64,000 bases of DNA from JACCTU01 sp963848525 (lineage in GTDB: Bacteria > Actinomycetota > Thermoleophilia > Gaiellales > Gaiellaceae): the NCBI GenBank assembly GCA_963848525.1, contig CAWKDZ010000001.1, positions 310,001 through 374,000 of the forward strand, written 5' to 3'. Every line of letters begins with the position of its first letter. The stretch's first letter is position 1. Positions 51,774-60,570 of the stretch are shown here, in pieces. The position numbers were made by a program, and so were the translations under genes. The notes beneath the pieces are model-generated. The model was not told where the DNA came from. It did no database searches and saw only the letters and a list, made by a program, of their open reading frames with translations.

Positions 51774-53122
51774 GCAGTCTCCTTGCTACCAGGGGTCCAC
51801 AACTTTGTCGGTGTCTCGGACTTTTCCTTCTCGGGCGTCCAGATCGCGTCGCGCGCCTCGGCGAGCTCGACGGGAATTCGCTTCACCTCGGAGGCCACCC
51901 GGTCGAGCGCCGCGCGCAGCCGGATGTCGTCGCGCAGCTCCTCGAACGTGCCGGCGTCGCGCAGACGCTGGCCGAGCTCCTCTGGATCCTCGCCGGCCGC
52001 CTCGGCCTCCTCCCGGACGAGCGCCTCGACCTCGGAGTCCGGGACCTCGAGATCGAGCTTGTCGGCGACCGCCTCGAGCACGAGCTCGCGCGCGACCGAC
52101 TGCGCGGCCTCGCTCCGAATCTGCTCGGACAGCTGCTCCGGAGATGTGCCCGAGATCGAGACGTACGTGTCGAGGCTGATGCCGCGTGCAGCGAGCGAGC
52201 GCGAGAGGTTGTTCAGGAGCGTGCGCGCGCGCGCGTCGACCAGCGGGCCGGAGGCCTCGACGCCGCTCGCCGCGACGAGCGCGTCGACCGCGCCGCTCCG
52301 GACGACGGCCTCGATCTCCTCGTCGATCTGCGCGCGCAGGCGCTCGACGATCTCGTTGCGCAGCTCCTCGAGCGTGTCGAACTCGCTCGCGGTGCGCGCG
52401 AGCTCGTCGTCGAGCGGCGGCAGCACCTTCTCCTTGATCTCCTTCACCGTCACGTCGACGCGCCCGTCGGCCTCGTCGCCGCGGTCGAACGCGAGCTCGC
52501 GCGTCTCCCCGGCCGCCATCCCGACGACGGTCTGCTCGAGCTCCGGGACGAGCCGAGCGCTCCCCAGCTCGACCACGTAGTCGCGCTGGGGCTCGCGGCC
52601 CTCGACCGCGAGGTCGAGCACGACGGTGTCCCCGACCTCGGCGGGCCGCCCGTCGACAGGCGCGAGCTCGGCGACGGAGCTCCGGAGCACGTTGAGCTCG
52701 TGCTCGACGAGGTCGTCGGGGACGTCGGCGTCGGGCGCCGGGACCTCGAGCTGCGTCCAGTCGGCCGGCTCGGGCTTCGGCTGCACCGAGACCGTCGCCG
52801 TGAAGCGCCAGTCGGAGTCGGCGCCCTGCGGCAGCTCGTACTCGTACTGCGGTTGCTCGACCGGGCGGATGCGCGAGCGCGCGGCGGCGCTCATGAACCA
52901 GCCGCCGATGTGGCTCTCGACGGCCTCGCTGTGCAGCCGCTCCTTCCCGACGCGCGCGAGCAGGACCGGCATCGGCACCTTGCCCTGGCGGAAGCCCGGG
53001 ATCTTCGCGCTCTCGGCGAGGTCGGACGCGGCGTGCTCGACGGCGTGCTGGACGTGGGCGCGCGGAACGTCGACGGTGAGGCGGACGCGATTGTCCGCGA
53101 GCTCCTCGACCTGCGCCTCCAC
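51770..53122 (-). CDS. tig: Trigger factor
   Basis: 450 residues from GTG 53122 (EAQVEELADNRVRLTVDVPR). Ribosome-binding N domain with IPGFRQGKVPMPVLLARVGK (the GFRxGxxP signature), a PPIase domain ~160-240 (VGDTVVLDLAVEGREPQRDY) and a long helical C domain. The tail IWTPEKEKSETPTKLWTPGS is unusual and charged. Folding chaperone at the exit tunnel. First gene of the clp tract. Confidence 0.93.
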   Translation of the reverse strand: MEAQVEELADNRVRLTVDVPRAHVQHAVEHAASDLAESAKIPGFRQGKVPMPVLLARVGKERLHSEAVESHIGGWFMSAAARSRIRPVEQPQYEYELPQGADSDWRFTATVSVQPKPEPADWTQLEVPAPDADVPDDLVEHELNVLRSSVAELAPVDGRPAEVGDTVVLDLAVEGREPQRDYVVELGSARLVPELEQTVVGMAAGETRELAFDRGDEADGRVDVTVKEIKEKVLPPLDDELARTASEFDTLEELRNEIVERLRAQIDEEIEAVVRSGAVDALVAASGVEASGPLVDARARTLLNNLSRSLAARGISLDTYVSISGTSPEQLSEQIRSEAAQSVARELVLEAVADKLDLEVPDSEVEALVREEAEAAGEDPEELGQRLRDAGTFEELRDDIRLRAALDRVASEVKRIPVELAEARDAIWTPEKEKSETPTKLWTPGSKETA

Positions 53123-53208
53123 CCGCCCATTGTGCCGAACACTCCTCGGGTCAGGGTCGGGAGCGTGGCCGGCAAACGTCGTAAGCTTTGCCACGAGGAG
53201 GCGGGCGA

Positions 53209-54903
53209 TTGCGCGGCACAGTCGAGCTCTTCCAGTACCTCAACCTGGGCCTGTACACCCTGGTCGCGGTCGTCGCGGTTCTGTACTGGCGACGACACCG
53301 GGACCAGGCCGGGCTGTGGGCTGCGCTCAGCTTCGGCGCGCTCGCCGCCGTCGTCGACGTCGGCCGGCTGCTCCCCGAGACGCGCGACGAGCTCTGGGAG
53401 GAGGTCGCCGTGCGAGTTCTCATCGCGGCGCTCGTCCTCTTCCCCTACCTGCTCTACCGCTTCGCCGTCAGCTTCAGGCCGCCGAGCAGACGGCTCTCGC
53501 TCCTCGTCGGCTCGATCACGGTTCTCGTCGTCGCCTGGACGCTCGCGTTGCCGGACATTCCGGAGGACGGCGAGTCGTGGCCGTGGTGGTTCGCGCTCTA
53601 CGTCGCGGCCTTCACGGTCCACTGGACGCTGCTCACGGTCGTCGTCACGTGGCGGCTCTGGACCGCCGGTCGCGGCGAGGCGAGCGTGCCCCGCAAGCGG
53701 ATGCGGCTGCTCGCCTGCGCCTCCGCGGCGATCACGCTGGCGCTGCTCGTCGGCGTCGCGTCGCCTAGCGAGGGGTCGGCGGCCGACCTGGTCGGGACGC
53801 TGCTCACGACGCTGGCCGCGTTGGCGTTCCTGCTCGGGCTGGCGCCGCCGACCGTGCTCCGGGTGGCCTGGCGCCGGCCGGAGCAGGCGAGGCTCCAGGC
53901 GGCGGTCGCCGACCTGCTGCGGGCGGAGACCGCCGAGGAGGTCGTCGAGGACGTCCTCCCGCCGATGGCGGAGATCGTCGGCGCGCACGCGGTCGAGCTG
54001 CGCGACGACGACGGCAACGTGCTCGGGCGCTACGGCGAGCACAACGGACGCGACCGGCGAATTGCAACCGTGCCGTTCCCGTCCGGCGAGATCAGCGTCT
54101 GGACGAGCCCGTATGCGCCGTTCTTCGGCGCGGACGAGCTCGCCGTCCTGCGAACGCTCGCCGCGCTGACCGCACTCGCGCTCGACCGAGCTCGCCTGTT
54201 GTCGCACGAGCGCGAGGCGCGTGCCGCGCTCGAGCGGGCCGACGAGATCAAGACGAACTTCATCTCGCTCGCGGCGCACGAGCTGCGGACGCCGGCCGCG
54301 ACCATCCACGGCCTCGTCGAGACGATCCAGATGCGCCGCGGTGAGCTCTCGCACGAGCAGCTCGCCGAGCTCGAGATCGTCCTGCGCGAGCAGACGACGC
54401 GGCTCAAGACGCTCGTCGAGCAGCTGCTCGACCTCTCCCGGCTCGAGGCCGAGGCGGTCGACATCCATCCGACGCCGCTGGCGATTCGCCCGCGGGTCGA
54501 GGAGATCGTCGCAGGAGCCGCCGGCGAGCGGCTCGCCGAGGTCACGATCGACGTCGACCCGCGGCTCGTCGCGGAGGTCGATCCCGACGCGCTCGACCGC
54601 ATCCTCTCGAACCTCGTCGTCAACGCCCTCCGCTACGGCGCCGCACCCGTGCTGGTGACGGCGTCCCAGAACGACCGCCACTTCCGCCTCACCGTCCAGG
54701 ACTCCGGCGGCGGCGTCGCGCCGGAGTTCGTGCCGGAGCTGTTCGAGCGCTTCACCCGGAGCGCGGACACCCGGCGTTGGCCGGGGACCGGCCTCGGCCT
54801 CGCGATCGCGCGCTCGTACGCGCACGCGCACCGCGGCGACCTGCTCTACGAGTCCGCGGCCCCGAGAGGCGCACGGTTCCAACTCGTGCTGCCGCGTCGT
54901 TAG
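53209..54903 (+). CDS. Membrane sensor histidine kinase
   Basis: 564 residues from TTG 53209 (GGAGG seven bases upstream). Seven N-terminal helices (~10-225) resemble a 7TM-type sensor, then a GAF-like segment (~240-340), HisKA with FISLAAHELRTPAATIHGLV (phospho-His), and HATPase with NLVVNALRYG (N-box), DSGGGVAPEFVPELFERF and GTGLGLAIARSYAHAHRGDL. No response regulator is adjacent, so it is orphan in this window. Divergent from tig. Confidence 0.9.
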   Translation: MRGTVELFQYLNLGLYTLVAVVAVLYWRRHRDQAGLWAALSFGALAAVVDVGRLLPETRDELWEEVAVRVLIAALVLFPYLLYRFAVSFRPPSRRLSLLVGSITVLVVAWTLALPDIPEDGESWPWWFALYVAAFTVHWTLLTVVVTWRLWTAGRGEASVPRKRMRLLACASAAITLALLVGVASPSEGSAADLVGTLLTTLAALAFLLGLAPPTVLRVAWRRPEQARLQAAVADLLRAETAEEVVEDVLPPMAEIVGAHAVELRDDDGNVLGRYGEHNGRDRRIATVPFPSGEISVWTSPYAPFFGADELAVLRTLAALTALALDRARLLSHEREARAALERADEIKTNFISLAAHELRTPAATIHGLVETIQMRRGELSHEQLAELEIVLREQTTRLKTLVEQLLDLSRLEAEAVDIHPTPLAIRPRVEEIVAGAAGERLAEVTIDVDPRLVAEVDPDALDRILSNLVVNALRYGAAPVLVTASQNDRHFRLTVQDSGGGVAPEFVPELFERFTRSADTRRWPGTGLGLAIARSYAHAHRGDLLYESAAPRGARFQLVLPRR

Positions 54904-54912
54904 ACCGAGCGA

Positions 54913-54996
54913 TGCGGGCGAGAGGACTCGAACCTCCAAGGGCTTTCGCCCAGCGGGTCCTAAACCCGCCGCGTCTACCAGTTCCGCCACACCCGC
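54913..54996 (-). tRNA. tRNA-Leu (anticodon TAG)
   Basis: 84 nt with a long variable arm: acceptor GCGGGTG/CGCCCGC, anticodon loop TTTAGGA (TAG), variable arm around TGGGCGAAAGCCC, T-arm GAGGTTCGAGTCCTC. CCA not encoded. Ten bases after the histidine kinase stop, opposite strand. Confidence 0.95.
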
Positions 54997-55035
54997 GCGG
55001 CTGACCGACAGGCTAGCCTCCGCGTCCGTAGGCCG

Positions 55036-55995
55036 ATGAACGTGAACCTTCTTCGCCTGCTCGCCATGGCTTGCGCAGCCGCGCTCGTCGCAGCCGCCCC
55101 GGCACACGCCAGCGAGCGACTCGCGGACGACGCCCGCCGCGCGACGCTGAAGGTCGACGGGCAGAGACGAGCCCTCGTCGAGTTCACGACGCCGAGGGGA
55201 GTCCGGCGACACGTGCTGGCGTGGGGCGCGGTCAACGCGAGGCCGCCGAGTCAGGCGGTCAGGCAGGTGCGCTTCAGGCTGGACTTCAGCGGCGGCTGGA
55301 AGTCGACCGGGCGGGCCCTCTGGCGTAGATGGAAGAACACGTGCCGCCGCTACGACGGCCCGCAGCTGGCCTACCTCGTCGCGGCGTGCAAGGCGCCCGA
55401 CGGCTCGTACTGGGCGTTGCAGTCGTGGCAGCGCCGGCTGCCGCTGCTCGGGTTCGACCCGTGGCTCGACGTGCATGACAACTGGGAGCTGCACCTGTCC
55501 CACTGGAGCGGCGAGCTACCGGTGCTGGAGGTCCACACGAACTGGACGTACGGGCACCGCTCGCAAGGCGTGTTCGGTCGCCTGAGCTACCGGGGTGTCC
55601 CCGTCCACGGCTTCCGCAACGCCGGCGACGGCAACCCGCGCGACCGGTACGGCCGCAACGTCTACCTGGACACGTTCAACTCGGCGTACGGGCCGGGTTG
55701 GAAGCGCGAGTCGGGCATCCTCACGCACCGGGGCACGGGGACGTTCTGCCACAGCTTCGTGCCGCAGACCCCGTTTGCCGGATACCCCAGCCGACAGCTC
55801 CGCCCGGCGGCGCCGGGCGAGCGGTACCGCGCAACCGTGATGGGGCCCGGCGTCATGCCGGTGCTCGTCTGGGAGGGCCCGGGGCTACCTTCGTACGACC
55901 CAAGGAACCCGGACCACGTCCGCCGCGAGACCGAGGCGAACGCGACGTTCGACCGCGTCATGGCCGGCGACGCGGTCTGCCGGCGCGAGCGCTGA
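55036..55995 (+). CDS. Secreted protein of unknown function
   Basis: 319 residues from ATG 55036 with a clear signal peptide (LLRLLAMACAAALVAAAPAHA, cleavage ~25). The mature part is Trp/Tyr/Arg-rich: RPPSQAVRQVRFRLDFSGGW, APDGSYWALQSWQRRLPLLG, SHWSGELPVLEVHTNWTYGH and GTFCHSFVPQTPFAGYPS. It could bind or modify polysaccharide by composition only. I do not recognise the family. Precedes the GT2/LPFTG/sortase genes by ~110 bp. Confidence 0.7.
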   Translation: MNVNLLRLLAMACAAALVAAAPAHASERLADDARRATLKVDGQRRALVEFTTPRGVRRHVLAWGAVNARPPSQAVRQVRFRLDFSGGWKSTGRALWRRWKNTCRRYDGPQLAYLVAACKAPDGSYWALQSWQRRLPLLGFDPWLDVHDNWELHLSHWSGELPVLEVHTNWTYGHRSQGVFGRLSYRGVPVHGFRNAGDGNPRDRYGRNVYLDTFNSAYGPGWKRESGILTHRGTGTFCHSFVPQTPFAGYPSRQLRPAAPGERYRATVMGPGVMPVLVWEGPGLPSYDPRNPDHVRRETEANATFDRVMAGDAVCRRER

Positions 55996-56107
55996 GACCG
56001 CTTGGTCTCGACCTTTACGCGTAGCCCATCAAGTTCACCGGAGCGCAACGTGCGTCTGACACGAGCGGGTCAGGCGATCGGGTTTGTTCCCCAGGAACTC
56101 TCGGTGC

Positions 56108-57268
56108 ATGGCTGTGGCTGCGGCGCCGAGCAATCCTACAACCGACCCCTCATGGCGGACCGAGTCCGACGTCCCCAGGTCCTCGGGGCTCGGCGCTGAC
56201 CCAGCCGCGCCCAGACCGCCCCGCGGGCTCGTCGTCGCGCTGATCCCCGCCCACAACGAGGAGGGCCAGATCGAGGCTGCGATCGAGTCGCTGCACACGC
56301 AGCACTCGCCGCCGGACCTCGTCGTGGTGTGCGCTGACAACTGCTCCGACCGCACGGCCGAGAAGGCCGAGGCGATGGGCGCCGTCGTCTTCGAGACCGT
56401 CGGCAACACGCACAAGAAGGCCGGGGCGCTGAACCAGGTCCTCGAGATCGTCCTGCCCGAGCTGAGCGACGAGGACGCCGTCCTCGTCATGGACGCGGAC
56501 TCCGTGCTCGCCCCCACCTTCCTCGCCGAGGCCAGGCGGCGCCTCGGCGACAAGATCGGCGGCGTCGGCGGGACCTTCACGGGCCGAGCGGGCGGCGGCT
56601 ACGTCGGGATGCTGCAGCGGAACGAGTACGCGCGGTACGCGCGCGACGTCGCGCGGCTGAAGGGAAAGGTGCTCGTGCTGACGGGCACCGCGACGCTGTT
56701 CTCGGCCAGCACGCTCCGGCACGTCGTCTGGGCGCGGGCCGAGGGGCTCCTGCCCGGCGACAAGGCGCAGGTCTACGACACCAACGTCCTCACCGAGGAC
56801 AACGAGCTCACGCTTGCGCTCCTACACCTCGGGTACGAGGTCGTCTCGCCGAAAGCTTGTCGGCTCACCACCGAGGTGATGGAGTCGTGGGGCGACCTGT
56901 ATCGCCAGCGCCTGCGCTGGAAGCGCGGCGCGATCGAGAACCTCCGCGACTACGGACTGACGCGCGTGACGGCCAGGTACTGGGCGCGGCAGCTGTGGAC
57001 GTTCATCGGCCTGCTCGTCACCGCGGCCTACCTCGTCTCGCTCGGCTTGTCGCTCGCCGTGCAAGGCACGATCGACCTCCAGCCCGTGTGGCTCGCGGTC
57101 ACGGCGATCTTCGTGCTGGAGCGCGTGGTGACCGTGCGTTCTCGCGGCCCGCTTCAGATGGCGCTCGCCGCGACGCTGCTGGTCGAGATGACCTTCGACT
57201 TCTTCCTCCAAGCAGTCCACGGGAAAGCGATCGTGGACGCCCTCCTCAACAACGAAAGGATGTGGTGA
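56108..57268 (+). CDS. Processive family-2 glycosyltransferase (membrane)
   Basis: 386 residues from ATG 56108; a TTG at 56084 could add eight. Catalytic motifs of polysaccharide synthases: VVALIPAHNEEGQIEAAIES, VLVMDADSVLAPTF (DxD), VLTEDNELTLAL (TED) and YRQRLRWKRGAIENL (QxxRW). Three C-terminal helices (~290-385) form the membrane channel part. Likely makes an extracellular beta-linked glycan (cellulose/chitin/hyaluronan-synthase relatives). Its stop shares one base with the LPFTG gene start (TGATG). Confidence 0.88.
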   Translation: MAVAAAPSNPTTDPSWRTESDVPRSSGLGADPAAPRPPRGLVVALIPAHNEEGQIEAAIESLHTQHSPPDLVVVCADNCSDRTAEKAEAMGAVVFETVGNTHKKAGALNQVLEIVLPELSDEDAVLVMDADSVLAPTFLAEARRRLGDKIGGVGGTFTGRAGGGYVGMLQRNEYARYARDVARLKGKVLVLTGTATLFSASTLRHVVWARAEGLLPGDKAQVYDTNVLTEDNELTLALLHLGYEVVSPKACRLTTEVMESWGDLYRQRLRWKRGAIENLRDYGLTRVTARYWARQLWTFIGLLVTAAYLVSLGLSLAVQGTIDLQPVWLAVTAIFVLERVVTVRSRGPLQMALAATLLVEMTFDFFLQAVHGKAIVDALLNNERMW

Positions 57269-57420
57269 TGTACAACAACGGACTCTTCGCCGGCGGAGCC
57301 GGAACGGTCGCAATGCTGCCGTTCACCGGTCTCAACCTGACGTGGGCCGTGGTCGCCGGCTTCGCCCTGCTGATGGCAGCAGGCGCACTCTGGCGGATCG
57401 CGCCTCGCCGGCAGGCGTAA
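57268..57420 (+). CDS. 50-residue LPFTG sortase substrate
   Basis: ATG 57268 to TAA 57420. YNNGLFAGGAGTVAM then LPFTG (~17-21), a hydrophobic helix (LTWAVVAGFALLMAAGALW) and the basic tail RIAPRRQA: a full cell-wall sorting signal with only ~16 residues before it and no separate signal peptide. The sortase gene follows immediately (57421). Coupled to the glycosyltransferase. Confidence 0.8.
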   Translation: MYNNGLFAGGAGTVAMLPFTGLNLTWAVVAGFALLMAAGALWRIAPRRQA

Positions 57421-58020
57421 GTGCGCCGCCTCGCGGCGCTCCTCGCTCTCTGCGGAACGGCCGGGCTCGCCTGGGTCGGCATCACGCTGGCCTGGGGCGA
57501 GCCCGTCACCGCGGTCACCGCTGCGCGCGCCCAAGCCGGGCTTCGGCACGAGCTCGCGCGTCACGAAGACGACCGCTCGACGAACGCAGCAGCGTTCCGA
57601 CGCCGCGTGCGCCGAGGCCAGGCGCTCGGCCGGATCGTCGTGCCGCGGCTCGGCCTGCGCCGGGTGTTCGTCGAAGGAACCAGGGCCGGCGACCTCGCCC
57701 GGGGACCGGGCCACTACCGGATCACGGCGCTGCCCGGCTTCGGCGGCACGGTCGCGATCGCGGGCCATCGGACGACGTACTCGCAGCCTTTCCGGCACCT
57801 CGACCGGCTCCGAAGTGGGGACAGCATCGTCCTCGAGCTTCCGTACGGGACGTTCCGCTACGAGGTCTACGCGCGGCGGATCGTCGACGACCGCGACTGG
57901 TCGATCCTGCGGAAGCGGCCCTTCGAGAAGCTCGTGCTCACCGCCTGCCACCCGCTCTACTCGGCGGCGCAGCGCATCGTCGTCTTCGCACGACTAGACG
58001 ATCGACCGAAACGCGCGTAG
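57421..58020 (+). CDS. Sortase (class E/D-like)
   Basis: 199 residues from GTG 57421. N-terminal helix (~4-25), then the sortase barrel: GRIVVPRLGLRRVFVEGT, GTVAIAGHRTTYSQPFRHLD (catalytic His), LVLTACHPLYSAAQRIVVFA (catalytic Cys and Arg). Cleaves LPxTG and joins Thr to an amino group. The adjacent LPFTG protein is the obvious substrate. 3' end overlaps the opposite-strand hydrolase by 27 bp. Confidence 0.9.
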   Translation: MRRLAALLALCGTAGLAWVGITLAWGEPVTAVTAARAQAGLRHELARHEDDRSTNAAAFRRRVRRGQALGRIVVPRLGLRRVFVEGTRAGDLARGPGHYRITALPGFGGTVAIAGHRTTYSQPFRHLDRLRSGDSIVLELPYGTFRYEVYARRIVDDRDWSILRKRPFEKLVLTACHPLYSAAQRIVVFARLDDRPKRA

Positions 58021-58923
58021 CGACTCGCGCGACGAGTTCATGCGCCAGTCGGTTTCCTTGTTCGCGTGGAACCACACGACGGCTTCGACCTTCGGGAAGC
58101 GCGAAGCGAGGTCTGCGCCCATGTTCCGGATCCACGCGGCCTTGTCGCCGCCGCGCTCGGCCGACGCCACCTCGCAGATCAGCAACGGCTTTCGCTGCGC
58201 GTAGTCCGCGTAGAGCGGCGCGAAGATCTCGCTGAAGGACTGCCACCGGCTCCAGGAGCGCGTCGTCCCCCAGTTGTAGCCGTCCATCCCCACCCAGTCG
58301 ACGAAACGGTCGCCGGGGTAGTAGCCCTCCCACTGTTCGGCCGGTCGACGCCTGCCCTGCACGGCGAACGGGCACCACACCCAACGAACGTTCGTCGCGC
58401 CGGCCGAGCGGAACGTGCCGACGAGATGCCGCCAGGCCGCGACGAACGAGCTCGTCTGCCCGTAGCTCGGGTTCCACTCGCCGTTGAACTCGGGTGACCA
58501 GCGCAGGTAGATCCGCGAACCGTGCTCGCGGCACGCGCGTGCCCGTTCGAGCAGCAACGCATCCCAGCGGCCGGAGCTGATCGCACTCGGATCGGGCAAG
58601 CCCTCCCAGGCGATCAGCGGCGTTCGCCCAGCGTTGCGGTCGAGGGCGTGTCCCTCGTTCGGGAACGGCTCCTCCCAGGCGACGAATGTGCTCGAGATCG
58701 CGAAGCGGCGGCCGAGCGCTGACTCGAGCCTTGCCGTCGCGCCCAGCGCCTCGGCGAACGTCAGCCGCTTGTTGGCCGGGTTCACGAAGGCGCCGAGCGA
58801 CCACCGGGGTGCCGTGCTCACGCCGAAGGCCTCATCCTCGGCCAGCCGGGCGAAGATCGTCGTGCCGGCCGCGAGCGCCATCCCGCGCCCGACGAGCTCC
58901 CGTCGGGTCAGCATCGCCGCCAT
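57994..58923 (-). CDS. GH26-like glycoside hydrolase, Tat-exported
   Basis: 309 residues from ATG 58923, with a twin-arginine signal MLTRRELVGRGMALAAGTTI. TIM-barrel: GAFVNPANKRLTF, PLIAWEGLPDPSAISSGRWD, SRIYLRWSPEFNGEWNPSYG (acid/base Glu in the R-x-x-x-E-F-N-G strand), WVGMDGYNWGTT and a second Glu in PLLICEVASAERGG. Family resembles GH26 beta-mannanases and related glucanases. Convergent with the sortase; may trim the glycan of the neighbouring synthase (inference). Confidence 0.8.
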   Translation of the reverse strand: MAAMLTRRELVGRGMALAAGTTIFARLAEDEAFGVSTAPRWSLGAFVNPANKRLTFAEALGATARLESALGRRFAISSTFVAWEEPFPNEGHALDRNAGRTPLIAWEGLPDPSAISSGRWDALLLERARACREHGSRIYLRWSPEFNGEWNPSYGQTSSFVAAWRHLVGTFRSAGATNVRWVWCPFAVQGRRRPAEQWEGYYPGDRFVDWVGMDGYNWGTTRSWSRWQSFSEIFAPLYADYAQRKPLLICEVASAERGGDKAAWIRNMGADLASRFPKVEAVVWFHANKETDWRMNSSRESLRAFRSIV

Positions 58924-59011
58924 TTCCGGGTCTTTTCGGCACGACGGTCGCGACGCCTTAGCGGGAGCGCCGCGGTTGACCGGCCGGTCGGCCACAGGCA
59001 CACTCAAGCGG

Positions 59012-59587
59012 ATGTCGGGCCTACGTGCACTAGGCGGCGACGTAGAGGGTGCGCTCGAGAATGTCAGCGTCCCGAGCTACATGATCGACCGCACCGGCGT
59101 GATCCGCTGGATGAACCCGGCCGCGCAGCGGCTCCTCGGCGACTGCCGCGGCCGTCAGTTCACGTCGGTGGTCGTGCCCGAGGACACGCGGCGCGCACGT
59201 GAGGTCTTCGCGCAGAAGATCGCCGGTACGGCCGATGTCACGGATGCCGAGGTCGTGCTCTACGACAAGTCCGGCGGGCGCCTGTCGGTCGACGTCAGCT
59301 CGGTGCCGCTGCACCGCGGCCACCGGCTGATCGGCGTCTTTGGACAATTCGCGCAGCACGACGAGGCCCCTCAGCCACCGGCAGCGCACGCAGCGCTCAC
59401 CCCGCGCCAGACCGAGGTCCTCCGCCAGCTCGAGCGCGGCCGCTCGACGCGCCAGATCGCGGAAGAGCTTCACCTCAGCCCGGAGACGGTGAGGAACCAC
59501 GTGCGCCACATCCTCAAAGCGCTCGGCGTGAACTCGCGGCTCGAGGCCGTCGCGGCCGCGCGTGGCGAGCATCTCGTCGCGAACTGA
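59012..59587 (+). CDS. PAS-LuxR transcriptional regulator
   Basis: 191 residues. PAS domain (~12-110: VSVPSYMIDRTGVIRWMNPA, GDCRGRQFTSVVVPEDTRRA) followed by a LuxR-type HTH (~128-188: LTPRQTEVLRQLERGRSTRQ, EELHLSPETVRNHVRHILKA). A one-component sensor-regulator; ligand unknown. Divergent from the GH26-like gene and so a candidate local regulator. Confidence 0.88.
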   Translation: MSGLRALGGDVEGALENVSVPSYMIDRTGVIRWMNPAAQRLLGDCRGRQFTSVVVPEDTRRAREVFAQKIAGTADVTDAEVVLYDKSGGRLSVDVSSVPLHRGHRLIGVFGQFAQHDEAPQPPAAHAALTPRQTEVLRQLERGRSTRQIAEELHLSPETVRNHVRHILKALGVNSRLEAVAAARGEHLVAN

Positions 59588-59639
59588 CCCGTTTGGCTCA
59601 CGCGCCCGCCGGCCGGCGCCAAGCAGACTGGTGGAGAAC

Positions 59640-59675
59640 GAGGCTTCCGCACCTGCGGCCCTCTGCGGAAGCCTC
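59640..59675. terminator. Terminator hairpin
   Basis: GAGGCTTCCGCA (59640-59651) pairs perfectly with TGCGGAAGCCTC (59664-59675), 12 bp stem and 12-base loop, after the PAS-LuxR gene. Confidence 0.75.
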
Positions 59676-59695
59676 GCTCGCCCCCACGAGCCACC

Positions 59696-59980
59696 ATGAA
59701 TCAACGCCTCAGCGACGCCCTGCTCTTCGAGACCCCCGACCGGGACTCGGCGCTAAGCCTTTCCCGCCGGCTGAAGCCACGCTGGGTCGAGGCGATGGGC
59801 GAGCGCGACGGCATGTGGCGCCTGGCCGTTTTGCTCCGCCCGATCCGCGGCGACCTGGCGACGCTCCTGCGGGAGGTCGAGGCATGGGCGGCCGAGCGCG
59901 AGCTCGAGGAGCTCTGGTTCCAGCTCGACGGGCGCTCGTACCTGATGCGGGTCGCCGAGCCCGTCGCGAGCGTCGCCTGA
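59696..59980 (+). CDS. Conserved hypothetical protein
   Basis: 94 residues from ATG 59696. RDSALSLSRRLKPRWVEAMG then WRLAVLLRPIRGDLATLLRE, VEAWAAERELEELWFQLDGR and SYLMRVAEP: alternating strands and helices in a compact alpha/beta arrangement. No cysteines or membrane segments. Family unrecognised; sits alone between two terminator-like regions. Confidence 0.6.
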   Translation: MNQRLSDALLFETPDRDSALSLSRRLKPRWVEAMGERDGMWRLAVLLRPIRGDLATLLREVEAWAAERELEELWFQLDGRSYLMRVAEPVASVA

Positions 59981-60039
59981 CGATGGCGGGCTGGAGCGAA
60001 CCACCTCGGATTCGGAGGCGGCCCCGGTCGGTGTGGCCC

Positions 60040-60570
60040 CTAGGGCGTGAGCAGCAGAATCGCGGCGACGGCCCCAAACGACAGGAAGGGGCCGAACGGG
60101 ATGGTTCGCCTGCGTGCGTCACGACCCTCACGGACCAGCAGGACCACCCCGGCGAGGGCAGCGGCGAGCGTGCCGACCATCAGCGCCGGCAGCACGGCTG
60201 AACCCAGCGCGAAGCCGAGCAGGAGCACGAGCTTCACGTCGCCCATCCCCATGCCGCCCGGGTAGACGAGCGTGAGCAGGAAGAAGCACGCGAAGGCGCC
60301 CAGGCCCGCGCCGAGCCACGTCGCCCAGTCCTCCGGCGCGGTCAGGAGCCGCGCGCCGAGCACGAATGCTGCGGTCGGCAGGACGATGTTGTTCGGCAGC
60401 CGACGCGTTTCGACGTCGATCAGCGAGAGCACGACGAGCACGGCGCACGTGAGCGCCGCGATCAGGCCTTCGATTCCGGCCCCGTAGCGAGCGATCACGG
60501 CCGCCGCGAGGGCGGCGGCGAAGACAGAGCCGAGCGGACGGCCGCGCGCCCAGGCGACGGCCGCGGTCAC
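60040..60570 (-). CDS. Prepilin peptidase (A24, TadV/CpaA type)
   Basis: 176 residues from GTG 60570, about six helices. Catalytic Asp in SLIDVETRRLPN and in YPGGMGMGDVKLVLLLG (GxGD). Lacks the N-terminal methylase domain of PilD, as in Tad/Flp systems. Would process the Flp and TadE-type prepilins encoded divergently at 61103 onward. GTG overlaps the DUF192 stop. Confidence 0.9.
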   Translation of the reverse strand: MTAAVAWARGRPLGSVFAAALAAAVIARYGAGIEGLIAALTCAVLVVLSLIDVETRRLPNNIVLPTAAFVLGARLLTAPEDWATWLGAGLGAFACFFLLTLVYPGGMGMGDVKLVLLLGFALGSAVLPALMVGTLAAALAGVVLLVREGRDARRRTIPFGPFLSFGAVAAILLLTP

